In this document: one piece after another, positions 42,803 to 51,760 of the stretch
How the letters are laid out: each line of letters begins with the position of its first letter
Position numbering within the stretch: position 1 is the first letter of the stretch
Assembly (NCBI RefSeq): GCF_002944315.1
Contig: NZ_CP024314.1
Span: 1 to 64,000, forward strand
Direction: 5' to 3'
Origin: Rhizobium sp. NXC24
GTDB lineage: Bacteria > Pseudomonadota > Alphaproteobacteria > Rhizobiales > Rhizobiaceae
DNA length: 64,000 nt
Notes under the pieces: generated by a model
Databases searched by the model: none
What the model was told of the DNA's origin: nothing
Seen by the model: only the letters and a program-made list of their open reading frames with translations
Translations under genes and position numbers: made by a program

Positions 42803-43192
42803 ATGCCGCTGCTGAAGTTTCATCTCCTTAAAGGGCGTACGGCTGACGAAGTAGCCTTGCTGCTGGACGCTGCCCATGACGCGATGGTCCAGTCATTCGG
42901 CGTGCCGCGGGACGACCGTTACCAGGTCGTGTCGGAATACCAGCATCCTTATATGCAGGCCTGCGACACCGGGCTGGGAATCCCGCGGACTGAAAAATTT
43001 GTGCTCGTGGAGGTCATCTCGCGACCCCGCGGCCGAGAAGCGAAAGTCGCCTTCTATCAGAACCTATGTTCGGCACTCGCGGACAAATGCGATGTGCCAG
43101 CCTCCGACGTGATGGTCTCATTCATCGAGAATTCCGATGAGGATTGGTCGTTCGGTTATGGCCGTGCGCAGTTCCTGACGGGTGAGCTCTGA
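42803..43192 (+). CDS. Tautomerase superfamily protein
   Basis: The protein has 129 residues from ATG 42803, chosen because it gives MPLLKFHLL with proline second. After Met removal, Pro1 is the catalytic base of 4-oxalocrotonate-tautomerase/MIF enzymes. The family continues with GRTADEVALLLDAAHDAMVQSFGVPRDDRYQVVSEY, FVLVEVISRPRGREAKVAFYQNLCSAL and PASDVMVSFIENSDEDWSFG (about 128 residues, trimeric type). An upstream in-frame ATG (42788) would bury Pro1. It may tautomerise a keto/enol intermediate of the operon's pathway. It sits directly after the iolB remnant and probably ends the operon. Confidence 0.82.
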   Translation: MPLLKFHLLKGRTADEVALLLDAAHDAMVQSFGVPRDDRYQVVSEYQHPYMQACDTGLGIPRTEKFVLVEVISRPRGREAKVAFYQNLCSALADKCDVPASDVMVSFIENSDEDWSFGYGRAQFLTGEL

Positions 43193-43253
43193 CACAGGAA
43201 CCTTCATTTCATGAGATCAGCCAATTTTATTGCTAGAGCGGGAGCAGGGCGCA

Positions 43254-45833
43254 ATGAAATTATTTTTAAAATGGTTTTCCGGACTTAAATTCAGATTCAA
43301 GGTTGCAGGCGGCTTTCTTGTCATATTGATTTTGGCTGCAATTGTCGGCTCGGTTGGATATTCCGCAATTGTCGACCTGTCATCGCGCTTCAGCATCGTT
43401 GGTCGTTCTGCAGAGGTCACCAACGAGATGCAGTCGACATCGCTTCAGCGAGAGCGATATTTGTTCGATCCTGGCATCGAGAGTGCCAGCGCCACGCGCC
43501 AGCGGATCCAGGATCTCAACGCGGCGCTCGTAACGCTTTCTGAAGCGGTAAAGAACGATCCGTTGGTCACGGCCAAGGTCGCGGAAGTCAAGGCGACGGT
43601 CGATGAGTTCGCTTCCACATTTGACGGAGTGATTGCACAGACAGATCAGCAGCAACAGCGCCTTGCCACGCTTCAGCGGAGTATTTCGGATCTGGAAGCG
43701 CTGGCGGCCTCGATCAATGATGCCGTGGGCAAGGAAGAGAGCCGAATCCGGGTCGCAGCAGACGCGGCGAACAAGGAGTTGAGCGCTGCCAATGGGCTGC
43801 TCGGCAGCGCGGTCAAACTCCAGCAGGGTGCGAACTCGATCAAAAGCATCCAGCAGGAAAGCGGCGGTGCGTTCCTGGGCGATTTTCTTCAGCAGGCGAA
43901 AACTGTCGCTGAAAGCATCGTCGTCGAGACGGAAAAACTCAATGGACAGCAAATAGACGGTTTGGACCCGGCGGTGCTTCCGAAACTCGCCCAGGCAGGC
44001 AAACTGCTTGAACAGTCGCTGGACGACATTGGCAGCACCGAGGATTTCAAGAGGAAATTCGACGCGCAAACGATCGTCGGAAAAACGGTCAACGAAATCC
44101 TCGCTTTGACCCAAAGCATCCAGGCGCAGACCTTTCCGCTGGTGGACGCCGCCATGAACAAGGCATCCGCATCGTCGGCGGAGCTTTCCAAATTCAGGGA
44201 GCTCGCAGTCCAGGCCGAAACGCTCGGCAGATTGGCGCTCGCTGCCCGCGCCGAAATGCTCAAACTGTTCGGGGGGTTCGGCGATACCGATCCGGCGCCC
44301 GTCGAGGAACAGCTCAAGGACCTCGTTGCGCTGGAAAAGACCATTGCGACTGCAGCAACCGCACTTCCCTCCATTGCCGACGACGTAAAGCAAATCCCTG
44401 TCTCGATTACGATCTTTGACAAGGCGTTCAGGGAAATGCTTGTTGCGCAGGCCGATCTGGCAAGGGAGCGGGAACAGCTTGCGAAGCTGACGACTGAGGT
44501 CAGTTTGAAAATCGATACGCTCAATGCCGAGCAAATTAATACCGCTCATACGGCAGCCGGTTCTGCCACATTCAAAATCGGGGTCACCGTTCTGGTTGCA
44601 ATTGCCGGCGGCATCTGCCTTGCCGTCCTGCTCAACTTCGCCATCAGCCGCCCAATCCAATCCATGACGGACGTCATCCGAAAGCTCGCCAGTGGCGAAA
44701 ACGACGTCCTCATCCCCGGCATTAATCGTGGGGACGAGATCGGCATCATGGCAAAAGCCGTCCAGGTTCTGCGAGCGACCGCAATCGAAAAACTCTCCCT
44801 CGAGGATAGGGCCGAACAAAATCGACGCGAAAGCGAGATCGAGCGTAACAACCGCGAGCGTGAAAAATTACTGGAGGCCACGAAGCTTCAAAAGGCCGTC
44901 AATGCCTTGGCTGCCGGTCTTAGACGCCTTGCTTCCGGCGATATCTCCATCGACATTGATGAAAAATTCAGTGATGAACTGGATCGGTTGCGCACAGACT
45001 TCAATTCGGCGCAGGCCCATCTTCGCGTTGCTTTGTCTGATGTCGAACGAAGCGCCACTTCCATTCGCTCCAACACGCGCGAACTCGATTTGGCGGTGAA
45101 TGACCTTTCTCGCCGGACGGAAAAGCAGGCGACGTCTCTTGAGGAGACAGCCGCCGCCTTGGAAGAGATCACGGCCACCGTAAGAGCCTCCGCCGACCGC
45201 GCCAACGAAGCCGGGCAGATTGCCGCGAAAACATCCGACGCGACGTCGCATGCGCAGGATGTCGTGCGAAACGCGGTTTCTGCCATGGCCAAGATCGAGC
45301 AATCGTCGGAAAAAATCCGACAGATCATCTCCGTCATGGACGATATTGCGTTCCAGACGAACCTGCTCGCGCTCAATGCCGGCGTAGAAGCGGCGCGAGC
45401 AGGCGAGGCTGGAAACGGCTTCGCGGTTGTGGCGCAGGAGGTCCGCGAACTGGCGGCAAGATCGGCGACGGCGGCCAAGGAGATCACCTCCCTGATCAAC
45501 ACATCCAACGCGGATGTCACTTCCGGCGTCGGTCTTGTTACGGAAAGCGGCGGGACACTCCAGGAGATTGATCACTACGTCAACGATATGCACCAGCGCG
45601 TCAAGGCAATCGCCAGTTCCTCTCAGGAGCAATTTGCCAGCATCTCGTCGGTAAATTCCGCTGTGCGTTCCATGGATCATATGACGCAGCAAAATGCCGC
45701 CATGGTGGAAGAAGCCTCGGCCAGCACGGCGGCTTTGTCAGGGGAAGCCGAACGGCTGCATGACCAGTTTGCACGTTTTGAACTTGGCGGAACTGAAAAG
45801 AGGAATCTTGAAGACGGGGTGACGGCTGCGTAG
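43254..45833 (+). CDS. Methyl-accepting chemotaxis protein 1
   Basis: The protein has 859 residues from ATG 43254 (GGGAGCAGGGCGCA upstream). Transmembrane helix 1 is at about 15-37, followed by a large helical periplasmic sensor of about 400 residues, helix 2 (FKIGVTVLVAIAGGICLAVLLNFAI), and a HAMP region (RPIQSMTDVIRKLASGE) with a second HAMP-like stretch (AAGLRRLASGDISIDIDE). The signalling hairpin tip is [30 protein letters not shown]. It lacks a C-terminal CheR pentapeptide (ends GVTAA). It is 61 bp after the tautomerase gene, so it may sense compounds taken up by the inositol island (inference). Confidence 0.92.
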   Translation: MKLFLKWFSGLKFRFKVAGGFLVILILAAIVGSVGYSAIVDLSSRFSIVGRSAEVTNEMQSTSLQRERYLFDPGIESASATRQRIQDLNAALVTLSEAVKNDPLVTAKVAEVKATVDEFASTFDGVIAQTDQQQQRLATLQRSISDLEALAASINDAVGKEESRIRVAADAANKELSAANGLLGSAVKLQQGANSIKSIQQESGGAFLGDFLQQAKTVAESIVVETEKLNGQQIDGLDPAVLPKLAQAGKLLEQSLDDIGSTEDFKRKFDAQTIVGKTVNEILALTQSIQAQTFPLVDAAMNKASASSAELSKFRELAVQAETLGRLALAARAEMLKLFGGFGDTDPAPVEEQLKDLVALEKTIATAATALPSIADDVKQIPVSITIFDKAFREMLVAQADLAREREQLAKLTTEVSLKIDTLNAEQINTAHTAAGSATFKIGVTVLVAIAGGICLAVLLNFAISRPIQSMTDVIRKLASGENDVLIPGINRGDEIGIMAKAVQVLRATAIEKLSLEDRAEQNRRESEIERNNREREKLLEATKLQKAVNALAAGLRRLASGDISIDIDEKFSDELDRLRTDFNSAQAHLRVALSDVERSATSIRSNTRELDLAVNDLSRRTEKQATSLEETAAALEEITATVRASADRANEAGQIAAKTSDATSHAQDVVRNAVSAMAKIEQSSEKIRQIISVMDDIAFQTNLLALNAGVEAARAGEAGNGFAVVAQEVRELAARSATAAKEITSLINTSNADVTSGVGLVTESGGTLQEIDHYVNDMHQRVKAIASSSQEQFASISSVNSAVRSMDHMTQQNAAMVEEASASTAALSGEAERLHDQFARFELGGTEKRNLEDGVTAA

Positions 45834-45860
45834 CGATTCAAGTCGAACAAGAGACCACGG

Positions 45861-46694
45861 TTAGGACCTTCGCCGCGCCTCCAACGTGGTCGTTCCGAAG
45901 TCAGCAGAAAGGACCGCGTCTTTCAGTGCGCGGGAATAGGGATGCTGCGGATTGTCGAGGACGGCGCGCGCCTGGCCCTGCTCGACGATTTCGCCTTTGC
46001 GCATGATGATGATCTTGTCGCTGATATAGTAGGCCGTCGCGAGATCGTGGGTGATGTAGATGATCGAAAGCCCCAGCTCGCTTTTCAACTGCCCGAACAA
46101 ATTGACGATCGACATGCGTAGCGATGCGTCCACCATGGAAACGGGTTCATCGGCGACGAGAAGGCGCGGCTGGGGGATGAGGGCGCGCGCAATGGCCGTG
46201 CGCTGCAGTTGGCCGCCGGACAGTTCGTGCGGGAAACGGCCTTTCACCTCAGCAAGGCTAAGGCCGACATGCGCCAATGCGGCATCGGCTATCCGCTCGA
46301 TTTCTTGCCGATCCGGTCGCTCCGAGCCTGCCGAAAAGTTGCGGGCCGTTTCGAAGAGATAGCGGTCGACCCGTTTCAGCGGATTGAACGCCTCGAAAGG
46401 ATTCTGCAGAACGGGCTGGACCTCTCTCATGAACGCCCGGCGTTCGGACGCGCCATGGATGGCGACGGCCTTGCCGCGGAAATCAAGCTCGCCTGCGGAC
46501 GGCGTCGTCTGTCCGAGGATCATCGCCGCGATCGTCGATTTCCCCGAGCCCGACTCTCCGACAATCGACAGGATTTCCGGCTCTTCGCTGAGCTCGAAAC
46601 TGACATCCTTGACGGCCGTGATCTGGCGCCGACCGAGGATGCCGCCTTGCCGGAAGATCTTTGTGACATGCGAGAGGGTAAGAAGAGCGCTCAA
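45861..46694 (-). CDS. Oligopeptide-type ABC transporter ATP-binding protein (OppF-like)
   Basis: The protein has 277 residues from TTG 46694, which overlaps the upstream stop as TTGA and has GGGAGACC before it; ATG 46721 is an alternative inside the upstream gene. ABC motifs are [45 protein letters not shown] and LLVADEPVSMVDAS, with the switch His in YITHDLATAYY. It ends with a short C-terminus and lacks the usual cysteine-rich tail. It is the last gene of the transporter locus linked to the GH51 enzyme. Confidence 0.88.
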   Translation of the reverse strand: MSALLTLSHVTKIFRQGGILGRRQITAVKDVSFELSEEPEILSIVGESGSGKSTIAAMILGQTTPSAGELDFRGKAVAIHGASERRAFMREVQPVLQNPFEAFNPLKRVDRYLFETARNFSAGSERPDRQEIERIADAALAHVGLSLAEVKGRFPHELSGGQLQRTAIARALIPQPRLLVADEPVSMVDASLRMSIVNLFGQLKSELGLSIIYITHDLATAYYISDKIIIMRKGEIVEQGQARAVLDNPQHPYSRALKDAVLSADFGTTTLEARRRS

Positions 46695-47680
46695 ACCTGG
46701 TCTCCCGTAACGGCAAAACAAGCCACGCGCCGGCCGGGCTCCACTGTCACCAGCGGCGGAACTTTCTGCGTGCAGATATCCATTCGCTTCGGACAGCGCG
46801 GATGAAAGCGGCAGCCCTCCGGCGGCATGGCAAGATTGGGAGGACGTCCTTCCAGTGACGGACGCGTCTGGACGTCGCCGATGCGCGGGAGGCTCCCAAC
46901 CAGATGCTGCGTATAGGGATGGAGCGGCATGTTGAAGAGCTTGCGGGTCGGCGCTTCCTCGACCAGGCGGCCGGCATAGACGATTCCGATGCGGTCAGAG
47001 ACGGTCGCGTGCACACCCATATCATGCGTGACGAACAGGAAGGACGAACCCATCTCGTGCTGGATTTCGCGGATCATCGAGAGGACATCGCGCTGGACGA
47101 TGACGTCGAGCGCGGTCGTCGGCTCGTCCGCGATGATAAATTCCGGGGTCAGGATCGTGGCGAGCGCGATGGTCATACGCTGGCGCATGCCGCCGGAGAG
47201 TTCGTGGGGATAGGCGTCGAGCAGATTTGGATCGAGCTTCAGCCGCTGCAGATGAGTGGCAACTTTGTCGAAAAACTGCTCCCTGCTGACTTTCATATGC
47301 CGGAGTGCGAAATCCGTGAAGGAATGACGGATGCGGCGCACCGGATTGAGCACGTTCATCGAACCCTGCATGATATAAGACAGATGCAGCCAGCGCAGCG
47401 CCATGCGCTGCTCCGGCTTCATGGCATAGATATCTTGCGTGCCACCGGCGAAATGGAACGTCACCTTGCCTGAGACGACCCTGAGCGGCGGCCGGATGGC
47501 GCCGGCGATGGTCTTGATCAGGGTCGTCTTGCCGCTGCTCGATTCACCGGCAACGCCATAGATTTCGCCGCGCCCGATCGTCAGACTGATATCGTCGACG
47601 GCGCGCACCTCGCGATCGACGCCGTAGAGAAAGGCGCGGTAGTAGGCTTTCAGATTCTCGATTTCGACCAGGGCATCCAT
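46691..47680 (-). CDS. Oligopeptide-type ABC transporter ATP-binding protein (OppD-like)
   Basis: The protein has 329 residues from ATG 47680 (GGGAGGTTAGCC upstream). It shows Walker A GESSSGKTTLIKT, LSGGMRQRMTIALATI, FIIADEPTTALDVI, FVTHDMGVHA and the family tail with a cysteine cluster (GCRFHPRCPKRMDIC). An in-frame extension to 48376 is rejected as an overlap with the permease gene. It forms the ATPase pair with the product of 45861. Confidence 0.9.
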   Translation of the reverse strand: MDALVEIENLKAYYRAFLYGVDREVRAVDDISLTIGRGEIYGVAGESSSGKTTLIKTIAGAIRPPLRVVSGKVTFHFAGGTQDIYAMKPEQRMALRWLHLSYIMQGSMNVLNPVRRIRHSFTDFALRHMKVSREQFFDKVATHLQRLKLDPNLLDAYPHELSGGMRQRMTIALATILTPEFIIADEPTTALDVIVQRDVLSMIREIQHEMGSSFLFVTHDMGVHATVSDRIGIVYAGRLVEEAPTRKLFNMPLHPYTQHLVGSLPRIGDVQTRPSLEGRPPNLAMPPEGCRFHPRCPKRMDICTQKVPPLVTVEPGRRVACFAVTGDQV

Positions 47681-47682
47681 GG

Positions 47683-48540
47683 CTAACCTCCCATCCGATT
47701 GAGCCGGCTGCGCGGATCGTTGTATTCGTTCATCGACATGGACAGCAGGAACAGCGCCAGGAAGAGGAGCACGATGACGGCAACGGGCGCCGCTACCCAC
47801 CACCATGTCCCGGCGATAAGCGCCGAATGGGCATTGGCCCAATAGATCATCATGCCCATGGTCGGCGTCTCGATATCGGTGAAGCCGAGCACCGAGAGCG
47901 TGATTTCCATGCCGATCGACCAGATCATATTGTTCATCGTCGTGGCGAAGACGATCGGAAGCACATAGGGAAGGTGCTCCTCCACGAGGATTTTCCGCAT
48001 GCTCATGCCGGAATAGACGCTCTGGGTGGTAAATGGTCTTGTCTTGAGGCTGATTGCGACGGAGCGAATGAGCCTTGCATCGTAGGACCAGCCGAGCGAG
48101 GCCATCACCACGATGAGAACGCTCCAGGTCATGCTGTCCTTTAGCACGAAGTAGAACAGGATCAGCAGTGGAAATTGCGGGATGACCATGACGCTGTCGT
48201 TGATCGCCATCAGCACCCGGTCGACCGCGCCGCCAGCATAGCCGGCAACGAGACCGACCACCAGCGATATGATGCGCGAGAGAAAGGCGACGCCGATGCC
48301 GAAATAAAGCGTGTTGCGCAGCGCAGTGGCGAGCTGCCAGAAGACGTCCTGGCCGCGCGACGTCGTGCCGAGCCAATATTGGCTATCGGGCGGCATGTCT
48401 GGCGGCAGAAGATAGATGTCCGTGGGGCCGTATGGCGAGAAATAGGATACGACTATCAGGCCGACGATGACGGCGAAAAGCAGCAGGCCGCTCAAGAACT
48501 CCACGTTTTGCCGCGCGAGGTCGCGGATGATCGTAAACAT
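47683..48540 (-). CDS. Oligopeptide-type ABC transporter permease (OppC-like)
   Basis: The protein has 285 residues and about six membrane helices. The N-terminal segment FLSGLLLFAVIVGLIVVSYFSPYGPTDIY with WLGTTSRGQDVFWQL is characteristic of OppC-type subunits. The coupling loop is RKILVEEHLPYVLPIVFATTMNNM. The stop codon is two bases before the ATPase start; the OppB-like gene ends three bases upstream. Confidence 0.9.
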   Translation of the reverse strand: MFTIIRDLARQNVEFLSGLLLFAVIVGLIVVSYFSPYGPTDIYLLPPDMPPDSQYWLGTTSRGQDVFWQLATALRNTLYFGIGVAFLSRIISLVVGLVAGYAGGAVDRVLMAINDSVMVIPQFPLLILFYFVLKDSMTWSVLIVVMASLGWSYDARLIRSVAISLKTRPFTTQSVYSGMSMRKILVEEHLPYVLPIVFATTMNNMIWSIGMEITLSVLGFTDIETPTMGMMIYWANAHSALIAGTWWWVAAPVAVIVLLFLALFLLSMSMNEYNDPRSRLNRMGG

Positions 48541-48543
48541 GCT

Positions 48544-49548
48544 CTATTCCACCTTGATGCGCGGATCGATAAGCGGGCTAAGGACGTCGATAATGAAGAC
48601 GGCCGCCGCGACACCGACGATCGACAATGCGCTGAGGCCGAGGACGAGGCTGTAATCACCGGCATGCACCGCTGAAATCAGCAGGTTGCCAATGCCGGGA
48701 TAGCCGAACACGATCTCCGTGATCACCGTGCCGTTGAAGATGGCGCCGAGCGACATCGCAAGGCCAGTGAATTGCGGCACCATGGCATTGCGAGCGATAT
48801 AGGAGCGGAGAATGCGCCTTTTCTGGACGCCGCCGAGCTCGGCAAAGACCACGTAATCCTCGGTGATGATGTTGGAGACCAAAGCGCGCATGCCGATTAG
48901 CCAACTGCCGGTGCCGACGAGGATCAGCGAAAGTGCCGGCAGGATCGAATGCTTCAGAATGTCCAGGATCAGAGCCAGGGACAGGTTGAGATTGGTGTTC
49001 ATCTCATAACCGCCGTTGATCGGCAGGATCGGCCACACGTAACCGAAGAGGATGATCAGCACGAAAGCGAAGATATAGTAGGGGATCGGCTGCATGGCGA
49101 TGAAGATGAGGCTCACGGCCTTGAGCGCCATGTTTTTCCGATAATACCCAGCCAGCGCTCCGACTATATTGCCAAGAATGAATGTGATCAGCGTCGAAAC
49201 TGTCATGAGCCCGATCGTCCAGGGCAGGGAGCGTAGGATGATGGTCGAGACCGGCGTCGGGAAGGCCGAGAGTGAGGGGCCGAGATCGCCGGTCGCTAGA
49301 CGGCCCCAGAAATGCAGGTATTGCTGCCATATGGACCCTTCGAGACCGTAAAGCGCACGAAGGGACTGTCGCATCAATTCGACGGCGCGCGGGTCGGACT
49401 GACCCATCTGCTGAATCGAGCCGATGCTTTCCTCGACAGGATCGATCGGTGTCAGATGCGTAACGAAGAAGGTCGCGGAAATGCCGATGAAGACCACGAG
49501 CAGGAACTGGCCGAACCGCCTCAATAAGAAAACAGGATAAGACGCCAT
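48544..49548 (-). CDS. Oligopeptide-type ABC transporter permease (OppB-like)
   Basis: The protein has 334 residues. FLLRRFGQFLLVVFIGISATFFVTHLTPIDPVEE is the typical OppB start with a large periplasmic loop. The coupling loop with the EAA motif is VVFAELGGVQKRRILRSYIARNAMVPQF, and the C-terminus is FIIDVLSPLIDPRIKVE. It follows the binding-protein gene by about 110 bp containing a strong hairpin. Confidence 0.9.
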   Translation of the reverse strand: MASYPVFLLRRFGQFLLVVFIGISATFFVTHLTPIDPVEESIGSIQQMGQSDPRAVELMRQSLRALYGLEGSIWQQYLHFWGRLATGDLGPSLSAFPTPVSTIILRSLPWTIGLMTVSTLITFILGNIVGALAGYYRKNMALKAVSLIFIAMQPIPYYIFAFVLIILFGYVWPILPINGGYEMNTNLNLSLALILDILKHSILPALSLILVGTGSWLIGMRALVSNIITEDYVVFAELGGVQKRRILRSYIARNAMVPQFTGLAMSLGAIFNGTVITEIVFGYPGIGNLLISAVHAGDYSLVLGLSALSIVGVAAAVFIIDVLSPLIDPRIKVE

Positions 49549-49622
49549 ACCGCGGTGTTCCTTGCTGCTGGCACTTGCTTCAAGAAAGTTCGCCGGACCT
49601 GCCTAGTGTCCGGCGACAGGTA

Positions 49623-49648
49623 CCTGACGCGGCGGACACCGCGTCAGG
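49623..49648 (-). other. Intercistronic hairpin after the binding-protein gene
   Basis: CCTGACGCGG (49623-49632) pairs perfectly with CCGCGTCAGG (49639-49648) around a 6-base loop, ten bases after the stop codon of the binding-protein gene on the minus strand. There is no U-run. It probably protects the upstream message from 3' decay or attenuates transcription into the permease genes. Confidence 0.65.
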
Positions 49649-49658
49649 GTCGGGAGGA

Positions 49659-51560
49659 TTATGGCTGCGCCGGCTTCAGCTTGACCATCATCAACCGGGA
49701 GTTCGCCCAATTGGGAACCGGATCGGTATAAGGATCAGCAATGGTCGGATAGCCTTTCCAGTAGGTGGTATCCATCGACGTGAAGACGTTGTAGGACATC
49801 AGCGGAATGGTCGGCATTTCACGGGCCACCAGTTTCAGATAGTCGTTGCCCAGTTCGATGCCCTTGGGATCGTCGGCGCTGACCTTGCGAATGCTCTCGA
49901 TGATCTTATCGAGCTCGGGATTGGACCAACGCTGCCAGTTGCGCGGCGGCTGGTTTTCACCCTTCTTGGCAACGAATTCCGAATGCCAGCTATCGAGGAA
50001 GAAGGAGAGGTCGGGATCGCCGCCCCAGGTTTCGACGCTCCAGGCGATCGCCACCTGGAAGTCACCCGGCTGGAGTGATGTCTGCCACAGGCTGGTGGAC
50101 GGAACGGCCTTGGAATCGATGCCGAAAGCGGCCCATTGCTGGGCAATCAGCGTGCCGGCGCGGGTGAAGACCGAGCGGGTATCGCCTTCGACACTCATGC
50201 GGATCTTGAAGGGTTGGCCATCCGGCGTCATCCATTTGCCGCCAGTTTTCTTGAAGCCCGCCTTTTCCAGAAGCTCGGCTGCCGCTTGGGGATCCGGCTT
50301 CCACCAGCCGTAACCGAATGCGGTGTTGATGGCTGCCGGATCGGTCGGGATCTGGTCCTTGAACTTCGGCTGCTTGCGCAGGATATCGGCGATCTGCTGG
50401 CCGACCGTCGGATCATAGGGCTTGATCTTACGCTTGCCGGTATCGATCTCGAAGGTCTTGAGCCAATCCTGCAACGGCGCCTGGTAATCCTTCATGGCGA
50501 TGGCCGTTGGCGGAACACCGAGCGCCGAAAGTGTAGCCGCGCCACGGTAGCTCGCCATATCCACGGCCTTGATGTCGATAAGCAGCGCGAGTGCCCAGCG
50601 CACATCCGGGTTCTGGAAGGTGGGATCCTGCGTGTTGAAGATCACGGCAGGAAGCGTCGGATCGGGATGAGCGAAGGGGAAGCCGGGGAACCAGCTATCA
50701 ACGGTCTTGGATTTCTCCTTGAGCGTGAACATGCCCTCGGGCGTGTTGTCATGGATAATATCCAGATTGTGCTCGATCTGAGCGATGGTGCGTTTATCCG
50801 GCGGGCCCGGATCGACATAGGTGACATATTTCGGCGCCGGCTCGCCGAAGCGGGCAAGCGAGGTGCGCTGCCAGTCGTCGCGCTTCTCCCAGGTGTACCA
50901 TTTGCCTTGGGGATCATAGGCCTTCAGCTTATAGGCCCCGAGCGAGATGGGATTGGCGAAATCATACCGAACCGGATCGGCCACTTTCTCGAAAATATGC
51001 TTCGGCATGATCCAGGCGCCGTTCCAACGAACGGTGAAGAGCGCGTGAAAGCGGGAATTGGGCTTCTTGAGTTTGAAGACGACGGTATAGGGATCGGTCG
51101 CCTCGACGCTTGCCACCTGCACAGAGAAGGCCGCACTCCAAACCATGCCGGGATGGTCCATCTGCGTCTTGACGGTATAGACCACGTCGTCGGCGGTGAA
51201 TTCCACGCCGTCGCTCCAATAAAGCCCCTTGCGCAGCTTCACGGTCATCTCGGTGAAGTCGGCATTATATTGCGGCTTGTCGGCAGCCAGGGAATTGTCC
51301 CAGGTCGAGCCGCCAAGTCCCTGTTCGGGATCGATATACCAGAGCGTATCCATGGTCAGTTGCTGCAAGCCGGTCGAAACGCCGCCCCCGCCATTGACCC
51401 AGATATTGAACCAGCCGGGATTCTTGATCGTCCCTTCCGGATTTTCGACGATGAGCGTCTCCTTGCGCGGCAAGGAGGTATAGTCATCGGCCTTCGCTGC
51501 CGCCATCAGGCCAAGTGTGGCCAGGGCGACGCCGAATGCAAGCTTCTTCCAATGCTGCAT
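49659..51560 (-). CDS. ABC transporter substrate-binding protein (Opp family, probable oligosaccharide)
   Basis: The protein has 633 residues from ATG 51560 (AAGGGAGGAGATC upstream). The signal peptide is MQHWKKLAFGVALATLGLMAAAKA, cleaved before DDYTSL. SBP_bac_5 features include LRKGLYWSDGVEFTADDVVYTVKTQMDHP, FQNPDVRWALALLIDIKAVD, AAELLEKAGFKKTGGKW and YLKLVAREMPTIPLM. The mature length of about 610 is long for a dipeptide binder and typical of the Opp-family proteins that bind oligosaccharides. With the GH51 gene directly upstream, arabino- or arabinoxylo-oligosaccharides are the likely ligand (inference). Confidence 0.88.
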   Translation of the reverse strand: MQHWKKLAFGVALATLGLMAAAKADDYTSLPRKETLIVENPEGTIKNPGWFNIWVNGGGGVSTGLQQLTMDTLWYIDPEQGLGGSTWDNSLAADKPQYNADFTEMTVKLRKGLYWSDGVEFTADDVVYTVKTQMDHPGMVWSAAFSVQVASVEATDPYTVVFKLKKPNSRFHALFTVRWNGAWIMPKHIFEKVADPVRYDFANPISLGAYKLKAYDPQGKWYTWEKRDDWQRTSLARFGEPAPKYVTYVDPGPPDKRTIAQIEHNLDIIHDNTPEGMFTLKEKSKTVDSWFPGFPFAHPDPTLPAVIFNTQDPTFQNPDVRWALALLIDIKAVDMASYRGAATLSALGVPPTAIAMKDYQAPLQDWLKTFEIDTGKRKIKPYDPTVGQQIADILRKQPKFKDQIPTDPAAINTAFGYGWWKPDPQAAAELLEKAGFKKTGGKWMTPDGQPFKIRMSVEGDTRSVFTRAGTLIAQQWAAFGIDSKAVPSTSLWQTSLQPGDFQVAIAWSVETWGGDPDLSFFLDSWHSEFVAKKGENQPPRNWQRWSNPELDKIIESIRKVSADDPKGIELGNDYLKLVAREMPTIPLMSYNVFTSMDTTYWKGYPTIADPYTDPVPNWANSRLMMVKLKPAQP

Positions 51561-51760
51561 GATCTCCTCCCTTTGAGAGCGACGAGAGAGCGGCCGCAGG
51601 GACGCCTGGCACGTCGCAGTTTGTCGGTTCGCAGCCGCGTCAGGACCGAGCAAGTCAGGTCCTGGGCTTCTGCGAACCATTCCTCCGGCTCGGTTGCCTC
51701 CTCGCAACGCGCGCCGGATATGCCTCGGTCAGGGCCGGTAGCCCTGCCGGCAAATGGTCG

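Noticed and set aside
46695..46721. ATG 46721 as start of the OppF-like gene
   Set aside because: It lies inside the upstream gene without a good ribosome binding site; TTG 46694 in a TTGA overlap with GGGAGA upstream fits better.
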